From contig CAYYNP010000006.1 of the NCBI GenBank assembly GCA_964472545.1, forward strand, positions 1 to 64,000: a stretch of 64,000 bases of DNA, read 5' to 3'. The first letter of the stretch is position 1. The number at the start of each line of letters is the position of its first letter. The position numbers were made by a program, and so were the translations under genes. Source of the stretch: CAYYNP01 sp964472545. GTDB taxonomy: Bacteria > Planctomycetota > Planctomycetia > Pirellulales > Thermoguttaceae. Under the pieces are notes generated by a model. That model ran no database searches, was not told the origin of the DNA, and was given only the letters and a program-made list of their open reading frames with translations. Below are positions 1-8,845 of the stretch, piece after piece.

Positions 1-1210
1 CACGTCGTCGAACGAGATTTCGCCGACTCCGCCCATCAATCCGATCCGCAAGATCCCCTCGCGCGTCCGCGCCGGCACGGGAAAGCGGGCGGCTTCGCCT
101 TGCCAATCGAAGGAACCGCGCCAGGGGCCCATCACAACCTGGCCGAGCATTGCACGCCCCTCGTCGTAGAAGACGATCGCCAGTACGGGCATCTGCTGGC
201 GTGTTTGGCCCGGGCGGATTTCTTTGCCGCGAACCTGCAATGAAACCTCCAGCGCCGACACTTCCCGGCTGTCGACTGCAAACCCCTGCAGCGCCCGGCA
301 TCCGCGGCCGGCCTGACGATTGGTGAAGGTCACGTAGTTCTCGCCCTCCGGCGCGCGGCCGTCGGAAACGACCTTCAATTGTCGCTGATAGTACCACGTG
401 AGCGGGACCGGCGGATCGCCGAACGTCTGTTCGAAGCCCCCGTTGGCCAGCGCCGGATTCTCCGGATCGGGCTTCACCTGGCGGCGGGCCTCGGCGTCGC
501 CGGTCATCGGCACGAAGAGCGTCGGACGCAGCGCTTCGGCCACCATCTTGCCATCGACCTTCTTCAACAGCACCAGGGCCTGTTGGTAGCGCCGGCCCAC
601 CGGCACGATCATGCGGCCACCTTCTTTCAGTTGCCGCACCAGTTCCGGAGGCACCTGTTCGGGAGAGCAGGTGACGATGATCTTGTCGAACGGCGCATTC
701 TCGGGCCAGCCCTGGTAGCCGTCGCCGACTTTCGTGTGCACGTTGTTCAAGCGGAGCCGCCTCAGCGTGCGGGCCGCTTTGTGGCCCAGCGCGGGAACGA
801 TCTCGATCGTGTAGACGTCGGCCACCAACGAACTGAGCACGGCGGCCTGGTATCCGCTGCCGGTGCCGATTTCCAGCACTTTGTCGCGCGGTTGTGGCTG
901 CAATGCCTCGGTCATAAAGGCCACCACGAACGGCGGCGAGATCGTCTGCGACTCGCCGATCGGCAACGCCATATCGAAATAGGCGACCTGGCGTTGGGAC
1001 ATCGAAACGAATTCGTGCCGGGGCGTGTTACGCATCGACTCGATCACCCGTTTGTCCTTGATGCCCGCGTCGATGATCTCCTGTTGGACCATCAGGTTTC
1101 GGGCCGCGGCAAAAGCGTCGCGTGGCTGAGCCGCCGCCCGATTTGGGCACGCAGGTGCCGAGAGTGCCAGGATGAGGAGGAGGACTTTCGGCGAGGGTAT
1201 TTTGGCCATC
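1..1210 (-). CDS. pcm: Secreted protein-L-isoaspartate O-methyltransferase, C-terminus beyond left edge
   Basis: Methylates isoaspartyl residues in damaged proteins using S-adenosylmethionine. Translating the minus strand from the ATG at 1208-1210 gives an open frame that is still open at base 1, so about 403 residues are visible. Residues 1-27 look like a signal peptide, unusual for a repair enzyme that is normally cytosolic. PCMT family motifs follow: MRNTPRHEFV (59-68), GESQTIS (85-91) and SAM motif I VLEIGTGSGY (111-120). The catalytic domain ends near residue 245. After it comes a further 140-residue beta-rich segment that is not part of the standard enzyme and resembles a carbohydrate-binding or jelly-roll module; that resemblance is inference. 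Transcribed divergently from the radical SAM gene. Confidence 0.88.
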
Positions 1211-1558
1211 GTTGCTACCGGTTGTTTGTCGATATTTGGGATTCCCAACGAACACAAAACACGGTCCGCACACCGCCATTATACCTCGATCTGCCCGCCC
1301 CCCAAACCGGCGGCCCTTGCCGCGTCGTGGGGCGGTCCACGATAATTAGACACGGTCTGCAATGAACCGGTTGCACCGTGAAGCCCCAGAGATGGGCAAC
1401 ATCTCACTGAAGTGCTTGCCAGAGAACGACTTGCGAATTGTGTGCCGGATGAGCGCCTTGACCACGATGGACCGACGTGCCGTCGGTCGCCAAGCCACGA
1501 TCGTCGGCTGATCCCGAACCGCCAGTCCCGAGCCCCCAGTCCCCCCTCCCCGCCCCAC
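1211..1558. other. Divergent intergenic region
   Basis: This gap lies between the divergent pcm and radical SAM genes and must hold promoters for both, but I cannot assign clear -35/-10 boxes. A 7-bp perfect stem with 5-base loop is at 1470-1488 (GACCGAC / GTCGGTC). The last 40 bases before the radical SAM start are a C-rich run with no Shine-Dalgarno sequence. No gene is evident. Confidence 0.5.
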
Positions 1559-3370
1559 ATGCTCAACCAGACGCTGCACGACCGCCTTGTCTCCGAGATC
1601 CTGCCGAACGTCCAGACCCCCGGCCAATACGTCGGCGGGGAGTTGGGGGCCGTGGTCAAAGACCACCGTGCAGTCCGAGGGAGGCTCTGCCTGGCCTTTC
1701 CCGACACCTATTCGATCGGCATGAGCTATCACGGCCTGCAAGTGCTCTACGCCGCAATGAACCGTCGCGGCGACTGGGCCTGCGAGCGGGTCTTCGCGCC
1801 GATGGTCGACATGGAGCAGCGGCTCCGAGAACGTGGGGTGCCGCTGTTCAGCTTGGAAACGTTCACGCCGTTGCCCAAGTTCGATGTGATAGGGTTTTCA
1901 CTCCAATACGAACTCTGCTCGACTAACGTGTTGACGATGTTGGACTTAGCCGGCATACCCCTGGCGGCCGAGCAACGGACGGACGAGCATCCGTTGGTGA
2001 TCGCCGGAGGCCCGATGACGGCCAACCCGGAGCCGATGGCGCGGTTCATCGACCTGTTCGTCCTCGGCGACGGCGAAGAGAGCCTGCCGGAAGTGTGCGA
2101 TCTATGGTTGCAGGTGAAGCGCGCGGGCGGCGGCCGGGAGGCGATGCTGGCCGAGTTGGCCGCGCGGCTGCCGTACGTCTACGTGCCCCGGTTCTACCGG
2201 CCGCAAGTCGCCGACGACGGGCGCCCTGCGGCCGTTTCCCCGCTGCGCGGCGACGCGCCGGAGACGATCCGCCCGGCCGTACTGGAAGATCTCGACGCGA
2301 TGCCGCTGCCGGTCCAACCGATCGTGCCGTACGTCGACTGCGTGCAAGACCGGATCGCGTTGGAGATCATGCGCGGCTGCCCGGGCCGTTGCCGATTCTG
2401 TACGAGCACGACGCTGAAGCGGCCGTTGCGATTCCGCCAGGTCGAAACGATTTTGCAGGCCGCGGTCGAATCCTACCGCAACACGGGCTACAACGAGATC
2501 ACGCTGCTTTCTCTTTCGACCAGCGACCATCCGCAGATCGAAGAACTGTTGCGACGATTGCAGGAGACTTTCCGGCCGCTGAACGTGGGCATCTCCGTAC
2601 CCAGCCTGCGGGTCAACCGGCAGTGGCGCACCTTGACCGATCTGTTGAACACCGACCGCCATTCCGGATTGACGCTTGCCCCGGAGGCCGCCTTGGACGA
2701 CATGCGCCGCCTGATCGGCAAGCAGATCACCAACGACGACCTCTACGAGGGCTGCCGCCGGGCGTTCGAGCGGGGCTTTTCAAGGGTGAAGCTCTACTTC
2801 ATGTGCGGGCTGCCGGGCGAACGCGAGGCCGACTTGGACGGGATCATCGAGATGTCGGAGACGATCGCGCGGTTGGGCAAGGAGACTCGCGGCCGGTTTC
2901 CCACGGTGGTGGCCAACGTGTCGAACTTCGTGCCGAAGCCGCAAACACCGCTGCAATTCGGCGGCATGCAGCGCCGCGAGTACTTCCAGAACGCCCGGGA
3001 GCATCTTTATCAGCGGAAACGGTTGCGCTGCGTGCAACTTCGCTGCCACGATATCGAAAGTAGCCTGCTTGAGGGCGTGCTCTGCCGCGGCAGCCGGCTG
3101 ACGGGCGAAGCGATCGAGGCGGCCTGGCGCCTGGGCGCCCGATTCGACGCCTGGAAAGAGAAGCTTCGGCCGGAACTCTGGTGGCAGGCCCTGGCCGAGG
3201 TGGGCGTCGACGTGGAAGCCACCTTGCACGCCCCCTACCCCGTCGGCGCACGGCTGCCCTGGGACCATATCACCATCCGCCAAGGCCGCGATTATCTCGT
3301 CCGGGAGCAGGAATCGGCGTTCGTTGAGTTGACGCGGATGGGCGGCACGCACGAGAAGGCACCTGAGTGA
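1559..3370 (+). CDS. B12-binding domain / radical SAM protein (TIGR03960-like)
   Basis: A 603-residue protein with an N-terminal cobalamin-binding-like region (about 20-190) and a radical SAM core. The cluster motif CPGRCRFC gives C274, C278 and C281 as ligands of the [4Fe-4S] cluster that cleaves S-adenosylmethionine. Overall sequence matches the YgiQ/TIGR03960 type, whose substrate is unknown; in many bacteria the same protein is fused to, or next to, a DUF2344 domain, which is absent here. I chose the ATG at 1559 because family similarity begins directly after it; the frame stays open upstream to a GTG at 1412, but that stretch looks non-coding. There is no clear ribosome-binding site. The stop is followed within 5 bases by an inverted-repeat doublet. 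Confidence 0.85.
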   Translation: MLNQTLHDRLVSEILPNVQTPGQYVGGELGAVVKDHRAVRGRLCLAFPDTYSIGMSYHGLQVLYAAMNRRGDWACERVFAPMVDMEQRLRERGVPLFSLETFTPLPKFDVIGFSLQYELCSTNVLTMLDLAGIPLAAEQRTDEHPLVIAGGPMTANPEPMARFIDLFVLGDGEESLPEVCDLWLQVKRAGGGREAMLAELAARLPYVYVPRFYRPQVADDGRPAAVSPLRGDAPETIRPAVLEDLDAMPLPVQPIVPYVDCVQDRIALEIMRGCPGRCRFCTSTTLKRPLRFRQVETILQAAVESYRNTGYNEITLLSLSTSDHPQIEELLRRLQETFRPLNVGISVPSLRVNRQWRTLTDLLNTDRHSGLTLAPEAALDDMRRLIGKQITNDDLYEGCRRAFERGFSRVKLYFMCGLPGEREADLDGIIEMSETIARLGKETRGRFPTVVANVSNFVPKPQTPLQFGGMQRREYFQNAREHLYQRKRLRCVQLRCHDIESSLLEGVLCRGSRLTGEAIEAAWRLGARFDAWKEKLRPELWWQALAEVGVDVEATLHAPYPVGARLPWDHITIRQGRDYLVREQESAFVELTRMGGTHEKAPE

Positions 3371-3374
3371 TCAC

Positions 3375-3452
3375 GTGTGCCACCGCTTCGCAGAAGCAGT
3401 GCCGCCTGTATCCTTCGGCGAAGACACTGCTTCTACGAAGCAATGGCACAGC
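3375..3452. repeat. Inverted-repeat doublet, family A, copy 1
   Basis: Arms 3375-3401 and 3425-3452 are inverted copies of each other with a few mismatches. Each arm contains an inner palindrome of the type CTGCTTC-GTA-GAAGCAG. The spacer is 23 bases. The same sequence family recurs at 37418-37493. It lies directly after the radical SAM stop codon and could serve as a bidirectional stem-loop. Confidence 0.85.
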
Positions 3453-3627
3453 GGAGCAAGGGAGTCTTCCCTGGTCTCAGCCAAGTACCCTGTTGCGCGC
3501 TTGTTACGATCCGAACGCCCAAATCGGCGTAGAATATCCATCAGCGAGGGCGGCGTTCGTCCTCGGCCCGGGAGCGTATCTTCGGGCAAGACCACTGGGA
3601 GTTCTTCGCAGAAAGGGTAACGGAACC

Positions 3628-4185
3628 ATGGGAATCAGAGACATTTTGGCCGTGTTGGGTGTGGCGGTGGCCACCGTCGCGTTTGTGGTGATGATGTTCG
3701 GTCCGGCGCAGGTCGGAGCCGTCGACGAGGTCGCGCAAGTCAAGGCCGCCGTCTTTCCGCCGAAACTGACCGTTAAAGACTGTGAGCTTACGCTGAAGAC
3801 GGACAAGGCGTCGTATCAGCCGGGCGAGTCGCCGTCGGTGATTATCGAGGCGGCCAATCCGACCGACAAACCGGTCGAGTTCAGCGTGGCATTGGGCATC
3901 ATGAGTTCCAGCCCGGTGTCACCGTTGTCTCGGGCAATGCCGATATCGAAGCCGCTATGGCAGGGTGAGTGCAAGGTCGTATTGGGCCCCGGCGAAACGA
4001 AGACCTTCACCCAGCCGACCGGCGCGAAGCTCGAAGCCGGCCAGAACGTGACGATCACCGCTGGCGACCAGCTACAGGCCATGATCACCACGTTACTCAA
4101 CGTGCAACAGAACGCCAACACGACGCAAGCCGTCACGCAGGCCGTGCCTCTGATTCAGCTTGCCCCCGCGCAGCCGGAGCAGTAG
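3628..4185 (+). CDS. Hypothetical membrane-anchored or exported protein, Ig-like
   Basis: A 185-residue protein not recognised by name. Residues 5-33 form a hydrophobic N-terminal segment that is either an uncleaved anchor or a signal peptide. The rest is a single beta-rich domain (about 45-155) with an Ig-like pattern: a line such as LKTDKASYQPGESPSVIIEA, then conserved pairs of hydrophobic residues, similar to BsuPI/CARDB-type extracellular modules. The ATG at 3628 follows a GAAAGG ribosome-binding site; the frame is open further upstream but that part is repeat A and not protein-like. The stop TAG touches the ATG of the next gene, so the two are very likely co-transcribed and translationally coupled. 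Confidence 0.75.
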   Translation: MGIRDILAVLGVAVATVAFVVMMFGPAQVGAVDEVAQVKAAVFPPKLTVKDCELTLKTDKASYQPGESPSVIIEAANPTDKPVEFSVALGIMSSSPVSPLSRAMPISKPLWQGECKVVLGPGETKTFTQPTGAKLEAGQNVTITAGDQLQAMITTLLNVQQNANTTQAVTQAVPLIQLAPAQPEQ

Positions 4186-5349
4186 ATGACGCCCTCAACG
4201 TTCGCTACGCGATATCGCGTGCCCCTGGGCGTATTGATCGGTCTGGTCGTCTCGGCCGCCGTGCTGTCGCTCTACGACGGCCACGGCGGCGAGACCCACA
4301 CCGGCGAGAACCGGGGCCCGCTGCTGAGCGATTGCGGCGGGCCGATCGAGGCACTCGTGATGCACTACACCTCCGACGCGGCGGAGGTCGTCGGCACGGC
4401 CTATCGCGACTTCCTCGGGCAGCTTCCCGAGGGCGTGACGGTGTACGTCGTGTGCCCACAGCAGGCGGATTTCGACGACCTGCGGGCTCGTGTGGGAGCG
4501 GCGCGATGCGTCCTCGAGCCGATCGTTGTCGAGCATCCGATCACGCCCTGGTCGCGCGACCGCTGGTTGGCGCTGACTCCGAAAGACGAGTCGGCGCCAA
4601 CGACGTTGCTATGTCCACGCGGCGAGATGGGGGCCCAAGTCTGGCCGGCCCGAGAAGGAGATCAGCGGACCGGCGACGATCTGGCGGCCGCGTTGGGGCC
4701 CGGCGTGGCGGCGCTGCGCAGCAATCTCTACTTCGACGGCGGCGACTTCGTGGTCGACGAGCGGACGGCGTTCGTCACCCCGGCAGTGTTCGAGCGGAAC
4801 TTCCAACGGACGGTGAATACGCGGGAGGAGTTGATCCGGCAGCTCGAAAATCGGCTGAAGCGCGAGATCGTGCTGTTCGACGACGCGCCGGAGTATCACG
4901 CCGGCATGTTCATGATGACCGTTGGCGATGGGACCGTGTTGGTGGGTGACCCGGCGGCCGCCGAACGACTGCTTGACGGGGCTTCCGAGATCGATTTGGC
5001 CGAACTCCTGCCGGGCGTGGGGGCCGACTTCAGCCAAGCCACAATCGCCCGATTCGAGGCGGTGGTCGAGCAATGCCGCGAGGCCGGCTATCGGGTGGTC
5101 CGTGTGCCGATCGTTCCCGGCCGCGACGGACGCACGTACCTGACGTATCTCAACGTGATCCTCGATCGCCGCGACGGCCGGCCGATAGTCTACATGCCGG
5201 CGTTCGATGGTGTCGAGTTGCTCAACCAAGCGGCGGCGGACATCTGGACCGAGTTAGGCTACGATGTCCGTCCGGTCGATTGCACCGCCTGCTATCCGCA
5301 TTTCGGCAGCCTGCGATGCCTGGTCAATGTGTTGCGGCGGGCGGAGTGA
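4186..5349 (+). CDS. Membrane-anchored peptidylarginine/agmatine deiminase-family protein
   Basis: A 387-residue protein of the PAD/agmatine deiminase fold, which hydrolyses guanidino groups to ureido groups and releases ammonia. Residues 10-28 are hydrophobic and look like a membrane anchor or signal, so the enzyme should act outside the cytoplasm; standard agmatine deiminases are cytosolic. Motifs visible are PWSRDRW near 124, FDGGDF with D187, YHAGMF with H238 and a C-terminal HFGSLRC with C378 as the likely nucleophile. Related agmatine deiminases have GHIDxF around the histidine, so the substrate may differ here. It starts directly at the stop codon of the preceding Ig-like gene. The family call is firm; activity and substrate are inference. 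Confidence 0.78.
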   Translation: MTPSTFATRYRVPLGVLIGLVVSAAVLSLYDGHGGETHTGENRGPLLSDCGGPIEALVMHYTSDAAEVVGTAYRDFLGQLPEGVTVYVVCPQQADFDDLRARVGAARCVLEPIVVEHPITPWSRDRWLALTPKDESAPTTLLCPRGEMGAQVWPAREGDQRTGDDLAAALGPGVAALRSNLYFDGGDFVVDERTAFVTPAVFERNFQRTVNTREELIRQLENRLKREIVLFDDAPEYHAGMFMMTVGDGTVLVGDPAAAERLLDGASEIDLAELLPGVGADFSQATIARFEAVVEQCREAGYRVVRVPIVPGRDGRTYLTYLNVILDRRDGRPIVYMPAFDGVELLNQAAADIWTELGYDVRPVDCTACYPHFGSLRCLVNVLRRAE

Positions 5350-5386
5350 GGAGTGGGGAGTAGCTGGATTCGTTCCGCGTCGAATC

Positions 5387-6169
5387 CTATCGATCGCGAT
5401 ACCGCCTGACAAAGGCCGCATAGTCCTCCGGCGTGTCGATGCCGAAGGTCGGTTCGTCGACCACGCCGACGAGGATCGCATGGCCGGCCTCGAGCACGCG
5501 AAGCTGTTCGAGCTTCTCGGTCTGCTCCATCGGCGAAGGCGGCATCTCGGCCAGTTGCAGGAGGAAGTCGCGGCGATAAGCGTAGAGACCGACGTGCTGA
5601 TAGAACAGCGGCGGATCGGCCGATAGCAGCGCGTCGTCCCAGTCGCGCGGCCGGGGGATCGGGCTGCGGCTGAAGTACAACGCCCGGGCGTGGCCATCGA
5701 AGACCACCTTCACACACGCCGGATCCTCGAACTGCCGCCGGCTGCGAATCGGCGTGGCCAGCGTCGACATCATCGCTTGCGGGTTCTCTTCCAGCAATCG
5801 AACTACCAGATCGATCGACTCGCCGGCCAACTCCGGCTCGTCGCCCTGCACGTTGACCACGATATCGACGCCTTCCAATCGCCGCGCAACCTCCGCCACC
5901 CGATCGGTCCCGCTGGCGGCGTTCGGATCGGTCATCTCCACGTCTCCGCCGAAACGTCGGACTTCGTCGAAGATCCGGGCATGATCTGTCGCCACCGAAA
6001 CGCCGCTGGGCCGGCTGGCCGTGCATGCCGCCTCGTACGTGTGCTGTATCAACGGCTTGCCTGTCTCCCGCAGTAGCAGCTTCCTCGGCAGCCGCGTCGA
6101 GGCCAGCCGGGCGGGAATTACGATGTGGCTGGTGCAGCGGGCAAGCAGTTCGTGGGCCGTGTGAGCCAT
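5387..6169 (-). CDS. kdsB: 3-deoxy-manno-octulosonate cytidylyltransferase
   Basis: A 260-residue enzyme that activates Kdo with CTP to give CMP-Kdo for lipopolysaccharide inner-core synthesis in the cytoplasm. The family signature IPARLASTRLPRK is at 18-30 and the metal/nucleotide motif VNVQGDEP near 104-111; GTDRVAEVA and YQHVGLYAYRRDFL are also typical. Length is normal for KdsB. AAGGAT precedes the ATG. It converges with the deiminase gene, leaving a 37-base gap, and no other Kdo gene is adjacent. Its presence supports an LPS-bearing outer membrane, together with the LptE-like and BamD-like genes near 42-44 kb. Confidence 0.95.
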   Translation of the reverse strand: MAHTAHELLARCTSHIVIPARLASTRLPRKLLLRETGKPLIQHTYEAACTASRPSGVSVATDHARIFDEVRRFGGDVEMTDPNAASGTDRVAEVARRLEGVDIVVNVQGDEPELAGESIDLVVRLLEENPQAMMSTLATPIRSRRQFEDPACVKVVFDGHARALYFSRSPIPRPRDWDDALLSADPPLFYQHVGLYAYRRDFLLQLAEMPPSPMEQTEKLEQLRVLEAGHAILVGVVDEPTFGIDTPEDYAAFVRRYRDR

Positions 6170-6419
6170 GGCAGGGATCCTTCGTGACTAAGGGTCTATA
6201 TTCATACTGTATATGGCCGATGGGCGGGAGATCAGTCGCGCACGGAAATAAGGCAATGCCATCTTCCGGTATGCATATGCCCCCCACGAGGCATGGATCT
6301 CAGGCCCGCTTGATCGACTGGCGCGATGGCTATCATATTGATGATCGAGCCAGCGATTCCCTACCACGGGGTATCGGCGTACAATAGAAGAGAGTCTGCC
6401 AACCTGCCCGGAGATTGAG

Positions 6420-6662
6420 ATGACTGACGCCACTACAAACAAGCGATTGTCCGTATCCACGGGCGGCGATGCCGGTCCGTATATCATGGTCGCGGTGAGT
6501 CAGTTGGAAGAGGTGCGTTCGCTGCTGGACGACGCCAAGATCTCCTACTGGGTCGATGCGGACGCGATTTCCCTTGACGGCAAACCGGAGATCACGGTCG
6601 TCAACCTCGCCCGTGACGCAGATCCCGACGCAGTTCAAAAACTTCTGGACGGTGCTCCATAG
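6420..6662 (+). CDS. Small conserved hypothetical protein, partner of HEPN-like gene
   Basis: An 80-residue acidic soluble protein without signal or membrane segment. The pattern of a helix (VSQLEEVRSLLDDAKI), a strand (YWVDADAISLDG), a second strand (EITVVNLA) and a final helix suggests a small alpha/beta ferredoxin-like fold. I do not recognise a characterised family. GAGATTGAG just before the ATG may serve as ribosome-binding site. The HEPN-like gene starts 18 bases after its stop, so the two form a bicistron. It could be an antitoxin or regulator for that protein, but this rests only on gene order. Confidence 0.65.
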   Translation: MTDATTNKRLSVSTGGDAGPYIMVAVSQLEEVRSLLDDAKISYWVDADAISLDGKPEITVVNLARDADPDAVQKLLDGAP

Positions 6663-6680
6663 CAGGGAAAGGGGCGGACC

Positions 6681-7412
6681 ATGCCACTCAGAGATGAGAT
6701 CGAGACGCTACGAGACGACAGCATTGCCTCCCTGGATGCGAGTCACGACTACTTCTTTCGCACCAAGGCTGCCTGGCGGATCGTCCAACAAGTGGTGCGG
6801 GAAGGCCGCAAGGTCTCGATTAGGAATCAGGCCACGGACAGCGTTGTTCGGGAGGGTGATCTACCTAGGCTGGCTCAAGAGTACGTTACCGGCTACCTGG
6901 CGGAGGCGACGTTTCAGCATTTCGTATCCTTGTTCGAGGGTTTCCTCGGCGGTTTTCTCCGTCTCTGGCTCAACGCGTTCCCCCACGGTGTGAAAGAGAA
7001 AAGCGAGAAACAGGACAAGCAGGTCAGATTAGAGACGGTGCTCAAGTGCAGCAGCAAAGCCGAAATCATCGCCACGTTAGTTGACGAGCAGGTTCACAGG
7101 CTGCAATACAAGTCGCTGCCGAAGTGGTTCGAGTACGTCGAAAAGCGTGTCCACCTTGGCTGTCCAACCAACGATGAAATCGAAAGGCTCACGGAGATCA
7201 AGGCAACGCGGAATATTCTGGTTCATAACAAAGGGATCGCCAACGCGATCTATGTGGACAAAGACGGCAACCCCCGCGCTCGAGTCTCGGTCGGTGAGAA
7301 GGTGGAGGTACGGGAAGATTACCACCACGAATCGTGGCAGCTTATCAAACAAGTCATCACAGACATCGCCGAGGCCGGAGTTGCCAAAGCGTCTGCTGTA
7401 GAACAGAAATGA
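6681..7412 (+). CDS. HEPN-like domain protein
   Basis: A 243-residue, mostly helical soluble protein. Residues 177-182 are RNILVH inside TEIKATRNILVHNKG, which matches the Rx4H motif of HEPN domains; in RNase members of that superfamily the arginine and histidine are catalytic. The region before it (about 60-130) has the long helices expected for the fold and a VTGYLAEATFQHFVSLFEGF segment. GGAAAGGGG lies upstream of the ATG. HEPN proteins act as toxins, Cas/defence RNases or, without catalysis, as scaffolds. The call is to superfamily level; RNase activity and a toxin role are not shown by the sequence. Confidence 0.62.
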   Translation: MPLRDEIETLRDDSIASLDASHDYFFRTKAAWRIVQQVVREGRKVSIRNQATDSVVREGDLPRLAQEYVTGYLAEATFQHFVSLFEGFLGGFLRLWLNAFPHGVKEKSEKQDKQVRLETVLKCSSKAEIIATLVDEQVHRLQYKSLPKWFEYVEKRVHLGCPTNDEIERLTEIKATRNILVHNKGIANAIYVDKDGNPRARVSVGEKVEVREDYHHESWQLIKQVITDIAEAGVAKASAVEQK

Positions 7413-7518
7413 ACGTCCGAGATACGGCACGAGACAATAGGCGTAAGTGCCTGAGGAAGGAAAGCCGCGATCCCCCGCAGCTATCCGCCCGAGCGTTGAG
7501 ATACTGGAACTGGCAACC

Positions 7519-8733
7519 TCAGGGTTTCTCGACTCGCGTGACTCTCAGCAACTCGCCGGCACCCGGCGGGAGCATAAACTTCGTGACGGCACGTTCCCCG
7601 TCGTCCTCCCATGTCAACGCCACCCAACGTCCGGTGCTCTTGTCCATGCGTTCGACCGCGCTGACCTCGCCGACGAACCGTAGCATCGCCTCGCGTCCCT
7701 GGCCCACGTCGCGGTTGACGACCATCAGATACTGCTGCTTCTCGTCCTCGAACAGCCCCATCATCAGATGCTCGCCGGCGAGTTGCACCCAGTGATTCTC
7801 GGGGGCCTTGCCGCAGCCGGGCTGCAAGGGGTCGGTGTGATAGACGGCCGTCGAGCGGAGTTCGATGAGCACCGGGCCGAGCGGTTTGAGTTCCGTGGCC
7901 ACTTCGGCCAACGCGGGGACGTTTACATGAGGCACCAGGCGGCCGTCTTCGAGCACCGGGCCGTTTTCGTCTTTCTTGTAGCCGAAATGCCACGGCGGCC
8001 AGAAGTGGAAGCCTTGCACACCGTACGCCAGGCTGGTGTAGATCGTCTGGCGCAATTGGGCCGGCGAGACGCTCGCGCTGACGCAACGCATCACCGGGAT
8101 GCCGTGCTGCTGGCCTAGCTCGCGAAACATCGCCAGGTAGATGAAGCGGCGCTCCGGATGCCGCCGGCCGTCCCAGTGGTAGTGGTAATAGTCCAGCAGC
8201 ATCGGTTGGACCTGCTCGACGAACTGGGGGAACTCGTTCCAGGCGGCCCGATTGATGAACATCGTGGGATGGTTCGGGTCGGCCTTCTCGTACGCCCGGG
8301 CGATTTGGGCGAAGACCGGAAAGGAACTCGCCCGTCGGCGGTCGGAAATGAAGTAGCAGAAGACGGCCGGATCGTCCTTGAGCTTCGCGGCCTGTTCGAG
8401 CATCTCGTTGATGTCGCCGCCCAGCCGCGCGTAAAGGCCGTTGCGGCGGCAGAGTTCTAGCCGGTCGGCCTCCACCTCGACGGCGTTGAAGCCCTTCTCG
8501 ACGATGAACTTCGCCAGCGTGTCACAGTGCTTGGGGTCTTTCGGCCATTCGGCCCAAGTCACCAGCATCAGAGCCGGCATGCGATACTTGACGGCCGGCC
8601 GGTCGGCCTCGGGCTGGTCAGCCTCTGAAATTTCCCGTGCCGGTTCCGCGGCTGGGGCCTTGCCGCCAAGAAGGAGAAAAGCCACGCTCAACACAACCGC
8701 CCATCTCACACACGTCTCATTCCTGTGCGACAT
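7519..8733 (-). CDS. Secreted glycoside-hydrolase-like TIM-barrel protein
   Basis: A 404-residue exported protein with signal peptide at 1-31. The body reads like an (alpha/beta)8 barrel of the beta-galactosidase/GH-A type: MLVTWAEWPKD, GFNAVEVEADRLELCRR, VFCYFISDRRR, LLDYYHYHWDG, GVQGFHFWPPWHFGY. A small C-terminal beta domain follows (about 320-400) ending in a typical LPPGAGELLRV strand. I cannot point to an acid/base and nucleophile pair with confidence, so it may be a non-catalytic relative. The ATG at 8731-8733 was chosen because the signal peptide begins there; a longer frame reaches 8772. Lies downstream of two other minus-strand envelope genes. Confidence 0.65.
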   Translation of the reverse strand: MSHRNETCVRWAVVLSVAFLLLGGKAPAAEPAREISEADQPEADRPAVKYRMPALMLVTWAEWPKDPKHCDTLAKFIVEKGFNAVEVEADRLELCRRNGLYARLGGDINEMLEQAAKLKDDPAVFCYFISDRRRASSFPVFAQIARAYEKADPNHPTMFINRAAWNEFPQFVEQVQPMLLDYYHYHWDGRRHPERRFIYLAMFRELGQQHGIPVMRCVSASVSPAQLRQTIYTSLAYGVQGFHFWPPWHFGYKKDENGPVLEDGRLVPHVNVPALAEVATELKPLGPVLIELRSTAVYHTDPLQPGCGKAPENHWVQLAGEHLMMGLFEDEKQQYLMVVNRDVGQGREAMLRFVGEVSAVERMDKSTGRWVALTWEDDGERAVTKFMLPPGAGELLRVTRVEKP

Positions 8734-8845
8734 CGTATCTCCTCCGTCGCCCCGTGATGCAGCCGACGCCAACGGGCCGGCGGAACTTCGCCGAGAGGGC
8801 CGCGGCCGCCCGTTGGCTGGCGATGGCCGGAATTATAGCAGAATA

